A stretch of DNA of 12,135 nt from positions 29,335 to 41,469 of the forward strand of contig MGQK01000035.1 in assembly GCA_001797815.1 (NCBI GenBank), written 5' to 3'. Both the position numbers and the translations under genes were made by a program. Source of the DNA: Deltaproteobacteria bacterium RBG_13_61_14. Lineage in GTDB: Bacteria > RBG-13-61-14. A model generated the notes under the pieces. That model searched no databases and was not told where the DNA came from. It saw only the letters and a list, made by a program, of their open reading frames with translations. Below, piece by piece: positions 6,604 through 12,135 of the stretch (positions are counted from its first letter, which is position 1; each line of letters opens with the position of its first letter).

Positions 6604-7998
6604 ATGCGAAGTGTTTACGTGATCGGGGCGCATACCATCAAGTTCGGGAAATACCTGGATCAGGGCGTCAAGGACCTGTGCGGCTGGACCGTGGCCGGGG
6701 TGCTGAAAGACGCCGGGCTCGAGCCGTCGGCCATCGAGTCGGCCTGGTTTTCCAACTCGGGCTGGGGAATCCGCAACTTCCAGCATTGCATAAGGGGCCA
6801 GGTGGCGCTGCGGCCCTTCGGGATTGACGCCATCCCCATCACCAACGTGGAGAACGCCTGCGCCGGCGGGTCCACCGCCTTCCACAGCGCCTGGAAGGAC
6901 GTGGCCTCCGGGCTGTTCGATATCTCGCTGGCGGTGGGCGTGGAGATGCTCTACGACCGGAACAAATACGCCGTGTTCGCCGGGTTCCTGGGCGGATTGG
7001 ACGTAGGCACGCTCGCGGAGCAGGTTGAGCGGTTGAAAGAAATCCCGCCCGAGCTGAAAGAGATTCCCCCGGCACAGCTCGAGGCCGTCCGCCAGACCAG
7101 GAAGGCCCGGAAGCCCAAGACCCTGCGCGACCGGGCTCAGGACTATTGGGACCGGTTCGCGGTGTTCGTGATCCTGGGCGAGACCATCGGTTACGACACC
7201 ATCCGGAAAATGATGGGCGCCGGCAAAGGCGGCGGCGACCACTCCGCGTTCATGGACGTCTATGCTTATGCCGCCCGCCGGCATATGCAGAAATACGGCT
7301 CCACCCAGCGCCAGCTCGCGGTCATCGCCTCCAAGAACCATGGGCACTCGACCCTGAACCCCAACGCCCAATACACTTTTGAAGTCTCGGTGGAAGAGGC
7401 GCTCTCGGACCGCCTGGTCAGCTATCCCCTGACCCGCGCCATGTGCGCGCCCATCGGCGACGGCGCCGCCTCCGCCATCCTCGCCTCGGAAGAAGTAGTC
7501 AAGCGGTTGGGGGTCTCTTCGCGAGCGGTGAAGGTCCGCGCCTCGATCCTGGCCTCGGGTCGGACCCGGGGAATGGACGATCCCGACATCGCCGAGCGGG
7601 CGTCCGCGCAGGCTTATGAGAAGGCCGGAGTCGGACCGGCTGAGATCAACCTGGCCGAGGTCCACGATGCCACCGCCTTCGGCGAGCTGCACCAGACCGA
7701 AGCGCTCGGCTTCTTCCCCAAAGGCGAGGGCGGGGTTCAGGCGGAGCAAGGCGTGACCAGGCTGGGCGGGAGCCTCCCGGTCAACACCTCGGGCGGGCTC
7801 ATCTCCCGCGGCCATCCCATCGGCGCCTCGGGCCTGGCCCAGATCCACGAGCTGGTGACCCAACTTCGCGGCGAGGCGGGCAAGCGCCAGGTGGAGAGCG
7901 CCCGGCTGGCCTTGGCCGAGAACGGCGGCGGCGCGCTCGGCAACGAGGAAGCCGCCATGTGCGTGCACATTTTGGAGTCACCGGCAGGAAGGCTTTAG
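6604..7998 (+). CDS. Thiolase family protein, SCP2/SCPx-type
   Basis: Thiolases make or cleave 3-ketoacyl-CoA using an acyl-cysteine intermediate. This 464-residue protein has the nucleophile C86 in NVENACAGGSTAF, a histidine in KNHGHSTLNPNAQ near 244-256, and the catalytic RGHPIGASG with H404. The final loop is ENGGGALGNEEAA, lacking the second cysteine of classical degradative thiolases, which fits the SCP2-type branch (cd00829-like). It is some 70 residues longer than the usual 390-400. The extra part is a charged stretch near 130-180 containing a tandem LKEIPPE/LKEIPPA repeat (144-157). ATG 6604 has GGAG 8 bases upstream. SCP2-type thiolases are often next to a DUF35 OB-fold partner, which is not seen here; a crotonase lies convergently downstream. 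The substrate is unknown. A lipid or sterol-like acyl-CoA role is inference only. Confidence 0.9.
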   Translation: MRSVYVIGAHTIKFGKYLDQGVKDLCGWTVAGVLKDAGLEPSAIESAWFSNSGWGIRNFQHCIRGQVALRPFGIDAIPITNVENACAGGSTAFHSAWKDVASGLFDISLAVGVEMLYDRNKYAVFAGFLGGLDVGTLAEQVERLKEIPPELKEIPPAQLEAVRQTRKARKPKTLRDRAQDYWDRFAVFVILGETIGYDTIRKMMGAGKGGGDHSAFMDVYAYAARRHMQKYGSTQRQLAVIASKNHGHSTLNPNAQYTFEVSVEEALSDRLVSYPLTRAMCAPIGDGAASAILASEEVVKRLGVSSRAVKVRASILASGRTRGMDDPDIAERASAQAYEKAGVGPAEINLAEVHDATAFGELHQTEALGFFPKGEGGVQAEQGVTRLGGSLPVNTSGGLISRGHPIGASGLAQIHELVTQLRGEAGKRQVESARLALAENGGGALGNEEAAMCVHILESPAGRL

Positions 7999-8000
7999 GT

Positions 8001-8020
8001 GTAATGTCATGAGGCATTAC
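8001..8020. repeat. Short inverted repeat after thiolase stop
   Basis: GTAATG at 8001-8006 and CATTAC at 8015-8020 pair across an 8-base loop, 2 bases after the thiolase stop. No T-run follows, so it is at best a weak terminator or RNA-stabilising hairpin. The segment also shares AGGCATTA with the left heptamer array. Confidence 0.35.
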
Positions 8021-8051
8021 ATCTACTATCTACTGCTCAGAAAATAGCGGT

Positions 8052-8079
8052 GTAGGGGCGCGATTAATCGCGCCCCTAC
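8052..8079. repeat. Perfect 28-bp palindrome between convergent genes
   Basis: The arm GTAGGGGCGCGATT (8052-8065) is followed immediately by its exact reverse complement (8066-8079), with no loop base. It lies in the 151-bp spacer between the stop codons of the thiolase (+) and the crotonase (-). It resembles the GTAGGGGCG...CGCCCCTAC palindromes dispersed in many environmental bacterial genomes (from general recollection). It could serve both genes as a bidirectional terminator, but no T-run follows on either strand. The rest of the spacer shows nothing clear. Confidence 0.75.
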
Positions 8080-8149
8080 GTTCCCATTTTCATGATTTCT
8101 GGGTGCCGCCTCTCGGCATAAATGACTGCATACTACCTGCTCTCTTCAC

Positions 8150-8914
8150 TCAAAACTCCCCGTGCCGGCCTTTGCCGCCCATGAATTTGGCCAGGGCTTC
8201 ACCCAGTTCCGGACTTCTCAGCGCCTCCATCCCGTGGCGGAGCTCGTTCTGGATGGCATCGGGCCAGCTCAGGCTGAATTGCTCATGCGCGGAGAGGCGG
8301 TCGTGCCGCATACAGACCTGGGGAAACTCGGCCAACTGCGCCGCCAGCTTTTCCGCTTCTTTCCGGCTGGCGCCGTCCGGGACCACCCGGTTGGCCAGGC
8401 CCCAGGCATAAGCTTCTTCCGCCCCCACCGGCCGGCCGGTTAAAATCATGTCCAGCGCCCGGCTCAGCCCGATCAGCCGCGGCAGCCGGATGGTGCCGCC
8501 GTCAATCAGGGGCACGCCCCAGCGCCGGCAAAACACGCCGAACACCGCGCTCTTCTCCGCCACCCGCAGGTCGCAGAGCAGCGCCAGCTCCAACCCGCCG
8601 GCCACCGCATAACCCGCCACCGCGGCGATCACCGGCTTGCCAAGAAGCATCCGGCTCGGGCCCATCGGGCCGTCGCCGTCCGGCGCCACCCGGTTCACGT
8701 TCCGGCCGGTGGCGACGGCCTTGAGGTCCGCGCCCGCGCAAAAGGTGCCGCTCTTGCCCCAGAGCACGGCCGCGCACATCTTCTCGTCCGCCTCGAACTG
8801 GCGGAAGGCGTCGGCCAACGCTTGCGCGGTCGGACCGTCCACCGCGTTCCGCGCCTGGGGCCGGTCCAGGATGATAGTCATCACCTTGCCCTTGCGTTCC
8901 ACCTGCACCGCCAT
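8150..8914 (-). CDS. Enoyl-CoA hydratase/isomerase (crotonase) family protein
   Basis: Crotonases bind acyl-CoA and stabilise an enolate through an oxyanion hole. This 254-residue protein has the normal length. Visible features are the N-terminal strand VMTIILDRPQARNAV, the first oxyanion-hole block FCAGADLK (58-65) and the second, AVAGGLELALLCDLRVA (103-119). E109 corresponds to the first catalytic glutamate of rat hydratase (E144). The position of the second (E164) falls in FGVFCRRWGVPLIDGG (125-140) and is C129, with D138 nearby. Standard hydratase chemistry is therefore doubtful, and another crotonase reaction is possible. The start on the minus strand (complement of 8912-8914) has AAGGAG 10 bases and AAGGA about 5 bases upstream. 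It is convergent with the thiolase and has its own likely promoter at 8952-8981. It may work on the same acyl-CoA pathway. Confidence 0.9.
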   Translation of the reverse strand: MAVQVERKGKVMTIILDRPQARNAVDGPTAQALADAFRQFEADEKMCAAVLWGKSGTFCAGADLKAVATGRNVNRVAPDGDGPMGPSRMLLGKPVIAAVAGYAVAGGLELALLCDLRVAEKSAVFGVFCRRWGVPLIDGGTIRLPRLIGLSRALDMILTGRPVGAEEAYAWGLANRVVPDGASRKEAEKLAAQLAEFPQVCMRHDRLSAHEQFSLSWPDAIQNELRHGMEALRSPELGEALAKFMGGKGRHGEF

Positions 8915-8951
8915 CGGTTTCCTTCTCCTTGCTGGTCGCCTTCTCTTTCTT

Positions 8952-8981
8952 ATTCAAATCACAGTGCTCCCTGACTGTCAA
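8952..8981 (-). promoter_or_regulatory. Putative sigma70 promoter for the crotonase gene
   Basis: Read on the minus strand, a perfect TTGACA (-35, 8976-8981) is followed after 18 bases by TTGAAT (-10, 8952-8957; 4 of 6 consensus). It ends about 37 bases before the crotonase start. Its -35 lies 10 bp from the edge of the 57-bp palindrome. Assignment is by motif only. Confidence 0.5.
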
Positions 8982-8991
8982 ATCCGGGATG

Positions 8992-9048
8992 TTAACCTAG
9001 GGGCCTGACCCCATGTTAACTTAACATGGGGTCAGGCCCCTAGGTTAA
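8992..9048. repeat. 57-bp palindrome (REP/MITE-like)
   Basis: Two exactly complementary 28-bp arms (8992-9019 and 9021-9048) flank a single C at 9020. The arms contain CCTAGGGGCCTGACCCCATG and its complement. It lies in the 208-bp spacer between the divergent crotonase and exbB genes, between two outward-facing promoters. A palindrome this long with no drift between the arms suggests recent origin or maintained pairing. GGGGTCAGGCCCC-type palindromes recur in many environmental genomes (from recollection), so it is likely a non-autonomous dispersed element. No gene or transposase is inside it. Confidence 0.8.
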
Positions 9049-9060
9049 GTGCGATAGTGC

Positions 9061-9089
9061 TTGCCCTTCGTATCGGCTGGTGATAGAAT
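9061..9089 (+). promoter_or_regulatory. Putative sigma70 promoter for the exbB operon
   Basis: TTGCCC (-35, 9061-9066; 4 of 6) and TAGAAT (-10, 9084-9089; 5 of 6) are separated by exactly 17 bases. A TG at 9081-9082 forms an extended -10 (TGATAGAAT). An AT-rich stretch follows, and the start codon at 9123 would leave a leader of about 25-30 bases. It begins 12 bp beyond the 57-bp palindrome. Confidence 0.6.
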
Positions 9090-9122
9090 ATATTTAATTT
9101 TGCTCCGGGGCGGCATGCGGAT

Positions 9123-9803
9123 ATGTGGAACCAGTTGATGAGCTATTTCCCGCTCCTCGAAAAAGGCGGACCGGTGATGATCCCCATCATCCTGGGGTCT
9201 ATCATCGGTCTTGCTATTATTGCGGAGCGGTTCTGGGCGCTGGTGCTCCGGCGCTCGCGGATCATGCCCCGCGGCCTGCTCGCGGAGGTGCAGGACCGGC
9301 TCGGTCGCGGCGAGATCAACGAGGCGATCACCGCCTGCAAGCGGGACGACTCCAGCCTGGCCCGGATCCTTTTGGCCGGGCTTCGCTACCAGGGCGCGGG
9401 GCGGGAGATCATCCGGGAGAGTTTGGAGGACGTGGGCCGGCGCGAGGCGTCCGACCTGGAGCGTTACCTGGCGCTCCTGGGCACCATCACCGCGGTCGAG
9501 CCGCTGCTCGGCCTTTTGGGCACGGTCATCGGCATGATCAAGATGTTCGGCGTGATCGCCACCGAGGGGCCGGGCAACCCGGCCTCGCTCGCCGAGGGGA
9601 TCGGCGAGGCGCTGATCACCACCGCCGGCGGCTTGACCGTGGCCATCCCCTGTTACCTGTTTTACCGGTGGTTCATCTCCCGCGCGCAAAGGTTGGTCCA
9701 GGAGATGGAGGATCACGCGCTGGTGCTCCTGGACCAGCTCCAGGCGGAAGAGGACCGTGCCCGCCAGGCGCCGGCGGTTGGCAAGGAGCCGGCCAGCTCA
9801 TGA
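9123..9803 (+). CDS. exbB: MotA/TolQ/ExbB proton channel family protein
   Basis: This inner-membrane protein, with ExbD/TolR, forms a proton-driven motor that energises TonB-dependent outer-membrane transport or Tol-Pal function. It has 226 residues with three membrane helices: about 15-40, 117-140 (TITAVEPLLGLLGTVIGMIK) and 162-184 (EALITTAGGLTVAIPCYLFY). The last two hold the conserved GLLGTV and TTAGGL blocks that line the channel. A cytoplasmic helical loop spans about 45-115. ATG 9123 lacks a strong Shine-Dalgarno (only a G-rich GGGGCGG upstream). It overlaps exbD by 4 bp (ATGA). No tonB, tolA, tolB or pal is in the window, so ExbB and TolQ cannot be told apart; the symbol is provisional. 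Confidence 0.9.
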   Translation: MWNQLMSYFPLLEKGGPVMIPIILGSIIGLAIIAERFWALVLRRSRIMPRGLLAEVQDRLGRGEINEAITACKRDDSSLARILLAGLRYQGAGREIIRESLEDVGRREASDLERYLALLGTITAVEPLLGLLGTVIGMIKMFGVIATEGPGNPASLAEGIGEALITTAGGLTVAIPCYLFYRWFISRAQRLVQEMEDHALVLLDQLQAEEDRARQAPAVGKEPASS

Positions 9804-10231
9804 GGTTTCGGACCCGCGAGCTGGAAGACCCGCGGCCGGACATCACGCCGCTGGTGGACGTGGTCTTTCAGCTCATCATCTATTTTGCGGTCTCGACCTC
9901 CTTCGCCATCACCGGCGGCTTCAAAGTGAAACTGCCGGAGGCGAGCGCGCCCCGGCTGATCGACCAGTCGGAGCGGATCTCGGTCGTGGTGCAGGCCGGG
10001 GGCGAGATCGCCCTGGACGGCCGGCCGGTCAGCGAGACGGATCTGGAGAGCGGGCTCAAGCAAGCCGCGGCGAAAAATCCCAAGGCGCTGGTGGTGATCA
10101 AGGCCGATCGTTCGGTCAGCCACGGCCTGGTGGTCACGATCATGGACCTGGCCCAGGAGGCCGGGCTTGACCGCCTGGCGATTGCCACCGAGCGGAAAAC
10201 TCGGGAAGCGGAAGCGGAGGTGCCGCCATGA
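9800..10231 (+). CDS. exbD: ExbD/TolR biopolymer transport protein
   Basis: This is the 143-residue partner of the upstream channel protein. A single membrane helix (about 17-38) contains ITPLVDVVFQLIIYF, where D20 is the proton-carrying aspartate of the family. A periplasmic domain (about 40-135) follows, with KLPEAS and VVIKADRSVSHG. The start ATG 9800 overlaps the exbB stop in ATGA and has AAGGAG (9783-9788) 11 bases upstream. The same frame stays open further upstream through exbB, but that part has no family similarity and the ATG here gives the correct N-terminus. It overlaps the next gene by 4 bp (ATGA at 10228). The C-terminus ends in a short acidic/basic tail. ExbD versus TolR is not decidable here. 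Confidence 0.9.
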   Translation: MRFRTRELEDPRPDITPLVDVVFQLIIYFAVSTSFAITGGFKVKLPEASAPRLIDQSERISVVVQAGGEIALDGRPVSETDLESGLKQAAAKNPKALVVIKADRSVSHGLVVTIMDLAQEAGLDRLAIATERKTREAEAEVPP

Positions 10232-10527
10232 GGATGCGGTATTTGGTTCTGGCCGGAGCGCTGGTCTCTGGGATCGTGGGGTTCACCGTGTTCAGCGACC
10301 AGGGCCTGCTCGGGCTTTACCGGATCGAGCAGGAGAAGACGCGGCTGGAGCTTCGGCTGGCGCAGCTCCAGGCGGAAAACGAGCGGCTCCGCGGCGAGAT
10401 CGAGCGGTTGAAGAGCGATCCCGCTTATCTGGAAAAAGTGGCCCGCGAAGAGCTGGGCATGGTGCAGCAGGACGAGTTGGTCTTCCAGTTCAAGTCCGAG
10501 CCGGCCCCCACGCCGGCAGCGCCCTGA
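10228..10527 (+). CDS. ftsB: FtsB/DivIC-like septum formation initiator
   Basis: This 99-residue single-pass membrane protein has a short cytoplasmic start, a membrane helix at about 5-22, a coiled coil at about 32-65 (EQEKTRLELRLAQLQAENERL region) and the family's closing block DPAYLEKVAREELGMV at about 68-83. FtsB/DivIC proteins bridge FtsQ and FtsL in the divisome and activate septal wall synthesis. The start has GGAGG (10216-10220) 7 bases upstream and overlaps the exbD stop in ATGA. Its stop overlaps the next start by one base (TGATG). The usual eno-ftsB-ispD neighbourhood is absent. Family assignment is good; the symbol is provisional, as a stand-alone DivIC-domain paralogue would look the same. 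Confidence 0.82.
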   Translation: MRMRYLVLAGALVSGIVGFTVFSDQGLLGLYRIEQEKTRLELRLAQLQAENERLRGEIERLKSDPAYLEKVAREELGMVQQDELVFQFKSEPAPTPAAP

Positions 10528-12135
10528 TGGCTTCGGCTCCGCCACCGCCTCGATCTCGACTCCCCTCCTTTTTCCGGCCCCTCGTCCTTTTTCTCCTGGC
10601 CCTGGGTTACGCCGCCTTGATCGTGCGCGGCTACTTCGCCCTGCCGGCCCGGTTCGGCTTTTTTCAGATCGCGCTGCTCATCGCGCTCCTGCTGGGACTG
10701 GCTTTCCTGCTCTTCCGCCCGCTCGCCGGCCCGGCCGAGCGCTTCGGCCAGGGGCTCGAGTTCGGGCTCGCGCTCCTCCTGGCCGGATGGGTGGCCGTGC
10801 AGGTGACCGGGGGCCTGAGCTCGCCGGCCTATCCGCTGCTCTACCTGCTCTTCGCCATCCTCGCGGCCGTGATCCAACCCGCAGAAATCCTGATCCTCTT
10901 CCTCTTCCTGGCCGGCCTGGAAGGCCTAGTCACCTGGAGCCAGCCCGCGCCGGCGCAAACCCTCTCGGCTTACCTCTCGCACCTCGCCCTGTTCGCGGCC
11001 TTCGGCCTGATCCTGGGCCTGCTCGTCCGGATCGAGCGCCGCGGCCGGCTGCGGGCGCAGGGCGTGCTGGAAAACCTCAAGCGCGACGCGGCCGAGTTCC
11101 ACCACCAGGGCGCGGAATTCCGCGAGTTGTTCGCGCTCTCTTCCGCGGACCAGGAAGCCAACGCCTTTCACTCGGTCTTTGCCCTGGACGACGCCTTTTC
11201 CTCCATGATCGAGCTCGTCCGCCGCACGCTTCCCTGCCACACCGCGGCGCTCTACTGGCACGACCCCCAAAGCCGCGGCTATCACCTGCGCGAGATCGTC
11301 TCGGCCGGCGAAGACCTGGAGACCGCGAGAGAGCTTTTGCCCGGCCAGGGGCTCCTGGGCTGGGCGATCGCCGAGCGCAAGCCTTTGCGGATCGGCCGGC
11401 GCCGGCAGATCGGACAGAGCTTGAACTACTACCGCCGGGACCCGGGCATCCGCTCGCTGATGGCGGCGCCGCTCATTGAAGGCGACCAGGTGATCGGGCT
11501 GCTCCTGGCCGACAGCACCGAGCCGGATGCCTTCCGGGCGCAGGACGAGAAACTCCTGCTCGCCTTCAGCCGGCAGTTGCTCGAGATCCACGAGCACGCG
11601 CTGCTTTTGCGGCGCACCTCCATCGAGGCGGCCAAGTTCAAGGGCCTGACCGAGCTTAGCCACAAGCTCAATGCCACCCTCAACCTGGACGAGATCCTGG
11701 CCACGGTGCTGCGGGCGGCGCGGCCGATCGTGAGCTACGACCTGGCGGCGGTCACCCTTAAGGAGGAAGAGGGCGAGGGCCAGGTGGTGGCCGCGGCCGC
11801 GGGCGAAGGCTCGGAGGGGCTTTCCGGCCAGGTCTTCGCGCCGGCAGGTTCCCTGGTCGGGTGGGTGCTGCAAGAGCGGAAGTATTTCTCCCACCCCCGG
11901 CTGCGCGAGCGGGAGATCAAAACCCCGGTCTTCCACAAGAAGCTCGACCCGCCCGGCCGGCAATCGCTGCTCGGTTATCCCTTGCGCCTGAGCGAGGAGA
12001 TTCTCGGGACTGTGGTTTTCCTCAGCCAAAAGCCGGCCGCGTTCTCGCCTTACGAGGTCCAGGTCGCCGGGCTGATCGCGGACCTGGCCGCGGTCGCCAT
12101 CAGCAACGCCCAGCTTTACCAAAAGACCGAGAAGC
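10527..12135 (+). CDS. Membrane sensor protein with two GAF domains (3' end outside window)
   Basis: The frame opens at ATG 10527, overlapping the ftsB-like stop by 1 bp, and stays open for 536 codons to the window edge. The product starts with a proline-rich leader and about five hydrophobic helices (roughly 18-36, 46-65, 78-96, 101-136, 148-167). A charged helix at about 168-200 connects to two GAF domains. GAF1 is about 220-360 (GQGLLGWAIAERKPLRI, MAAPLIEGDQVIGLLLAD) and GAF2 about 385-532 (SLVGWVLQERKYF, LLGYPLRLSEEILGTVVFL). GAF domains bind small ligands or act as dimer hubs. The output domain (GGDEF, histidine kinase or SpoIIE-type phosphatase are the usual ones) is beyond the window. 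No clear Shine-Dalgarno is seen, so translation probably couples to the upstream gene. It is the last visible member of the exbB chain. Confidence 0.85.
   Translation, partial: MASAPPPPRSRLPSFFRPLVLFLLALGYAALIVRGYFALPARFGFFQIALLIALLLGLAFLLFRPLAGPAERFGQGLEFGLALLLAGWVAVQVTGGLSSPAYPLLYLLFAILAAVIQPAEILILFLFLAGLEGLVTWSQPAPAQTLSAYLSHLALFAAFGLILGLLVRIERRGRLRAQGVLENLKRDAAEFHHQGAEFRELFALSSADQEANAFHSVFALDDAFSSMIELVRRTLPCHTAALYWHDPQSRGYHLREIVSAGEDLETARELLPGQGLLGWAIAERKPLRIGRRRQIGQSLNYYRRDPGIRSLMAAPLIEGDQVIGLLLADSTEPDAFRAQDEKLLLAFSRQLLEIHEHALLLRRTSIEAAKFKGLTELSHKLNATLNLDEILATVLRAARPIVSYDLAAVTLKEEEGEGQVVAAAAGEGSEGLSGQVFAPAGSLVGWVLQERKYFSHPRLREREIKTPVFHKKLDPPGRQSLLGYPLRLSEEILGTVVFLSQKPAAFSPYEVQVAGLIADLAAVAISNAQLYQKTEK

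Noticed and set aside
6553-7968. Long open frame antisense to the thiolase gene (471 codons)
   Set aside because: It is low-complexity in Gly/Ala/Arg/His, has no family motif, and fully overlaps a gene with intact catalytic motifs. Such antisense frames are expected in GC-rich DNA with few stop codons. It also starts inside the right heptamer array.
8104-8118. Small hairpin TGCCG/CGGCA downstream of the crotonase
   Set aside because: The 5-bp stem with no T-run is too weak to call a terminator.
9125-9799. Upstream extension of the exbD frame through exbB
   Set aside because: The translated part is repetitive Gly/Ala/Arg with no similarity to ExbD, while the other frame encodes a complete ExbB. 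The ATG at 9800 gives the normal ExbD start.
10926-12122. Antisense frame opposite the GAF sensor gene
   Set aside because: The plus strand is open for 536 codons with helices and two GAF domains; the antisense product shows no domain.

Overview
The window is GC-rich bacterial DNA, with neighbouring genes near 70% G+C by eye. It carries eleven genes, two of them cut by the window edges. An ExbB/ExbD proton channel points to a Gram-negative envelope. A thiolase and a crotonase point to acyl-CoA metabolism. A PP2C phosphatase with a Hanks-type kinase, a GAF-domain membrane sensor and an S23-type four-helix-bundle gene fit uncultivated lineages such as Acidobacteriota/Aminicenantes-like or Desulfobacterota-like bacteria. 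There is no rRNA gene or other marker good enough to name a taxon, so I do not assign one.

Region 1 (1-2892): the 3' part of recN (DNA repair ATPase), overlapping by 3 bp a PmbA/TldE-type gene that starts with TTG. Region 2 (2955-4978): a PP2C Ser/Thr phosphatase and, 2 bp later, a membrane-anchored Ser/Thr kinase, an antagonistic signalling pair. Region 3 (5034-6104): a DUF362 protein carrying two 4Fe-4S clusters.

Region 4 (6111-6578) is the most unusual part. It is a compact, AT-richer cassette holding one four-helix-bundle (S23/IVP family) gene. It is bounded by inverted arrays of a 7-bp repeat (GGCNTTA on the left, its complement TAANGCC on the right), which include a perfect 17-bp inverted repeat. 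It resembles the intervening sequences of 23S rRNA genes but lies between protein-coding genes.

Region 5 (6604-8914): an SCP2-type thiolase on + and a crotonase on -, convergent. Between them lies a perfect 28-bp palindrome. Upstream of the crotonase, in a 208-bp divergent spacer, a 57-bp palindrome (28-bp arms, 1-bp centre) sits exactly between two outward-facing sigma70-like promoters. Both palindromes look like REP/MITE-type dispersed elements.

Region 6 (9123-12135): exbB, exbD, ftsB-like and a GAF sensor gene form a chain linked by 4, 4 and 1 bp overlaps. It is probably one operon driven from the promoter at 9061-9089. The sensor gene runs off the window end, so its output domain is unseen.

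No tRNA, rRNA, CRISPR array or transposase gene was seen. No stretch above 300 bp lacks a gene. The most interesting signals are the repeat-bounded S23 cassette and the two long palindromes, all within 3 kb.
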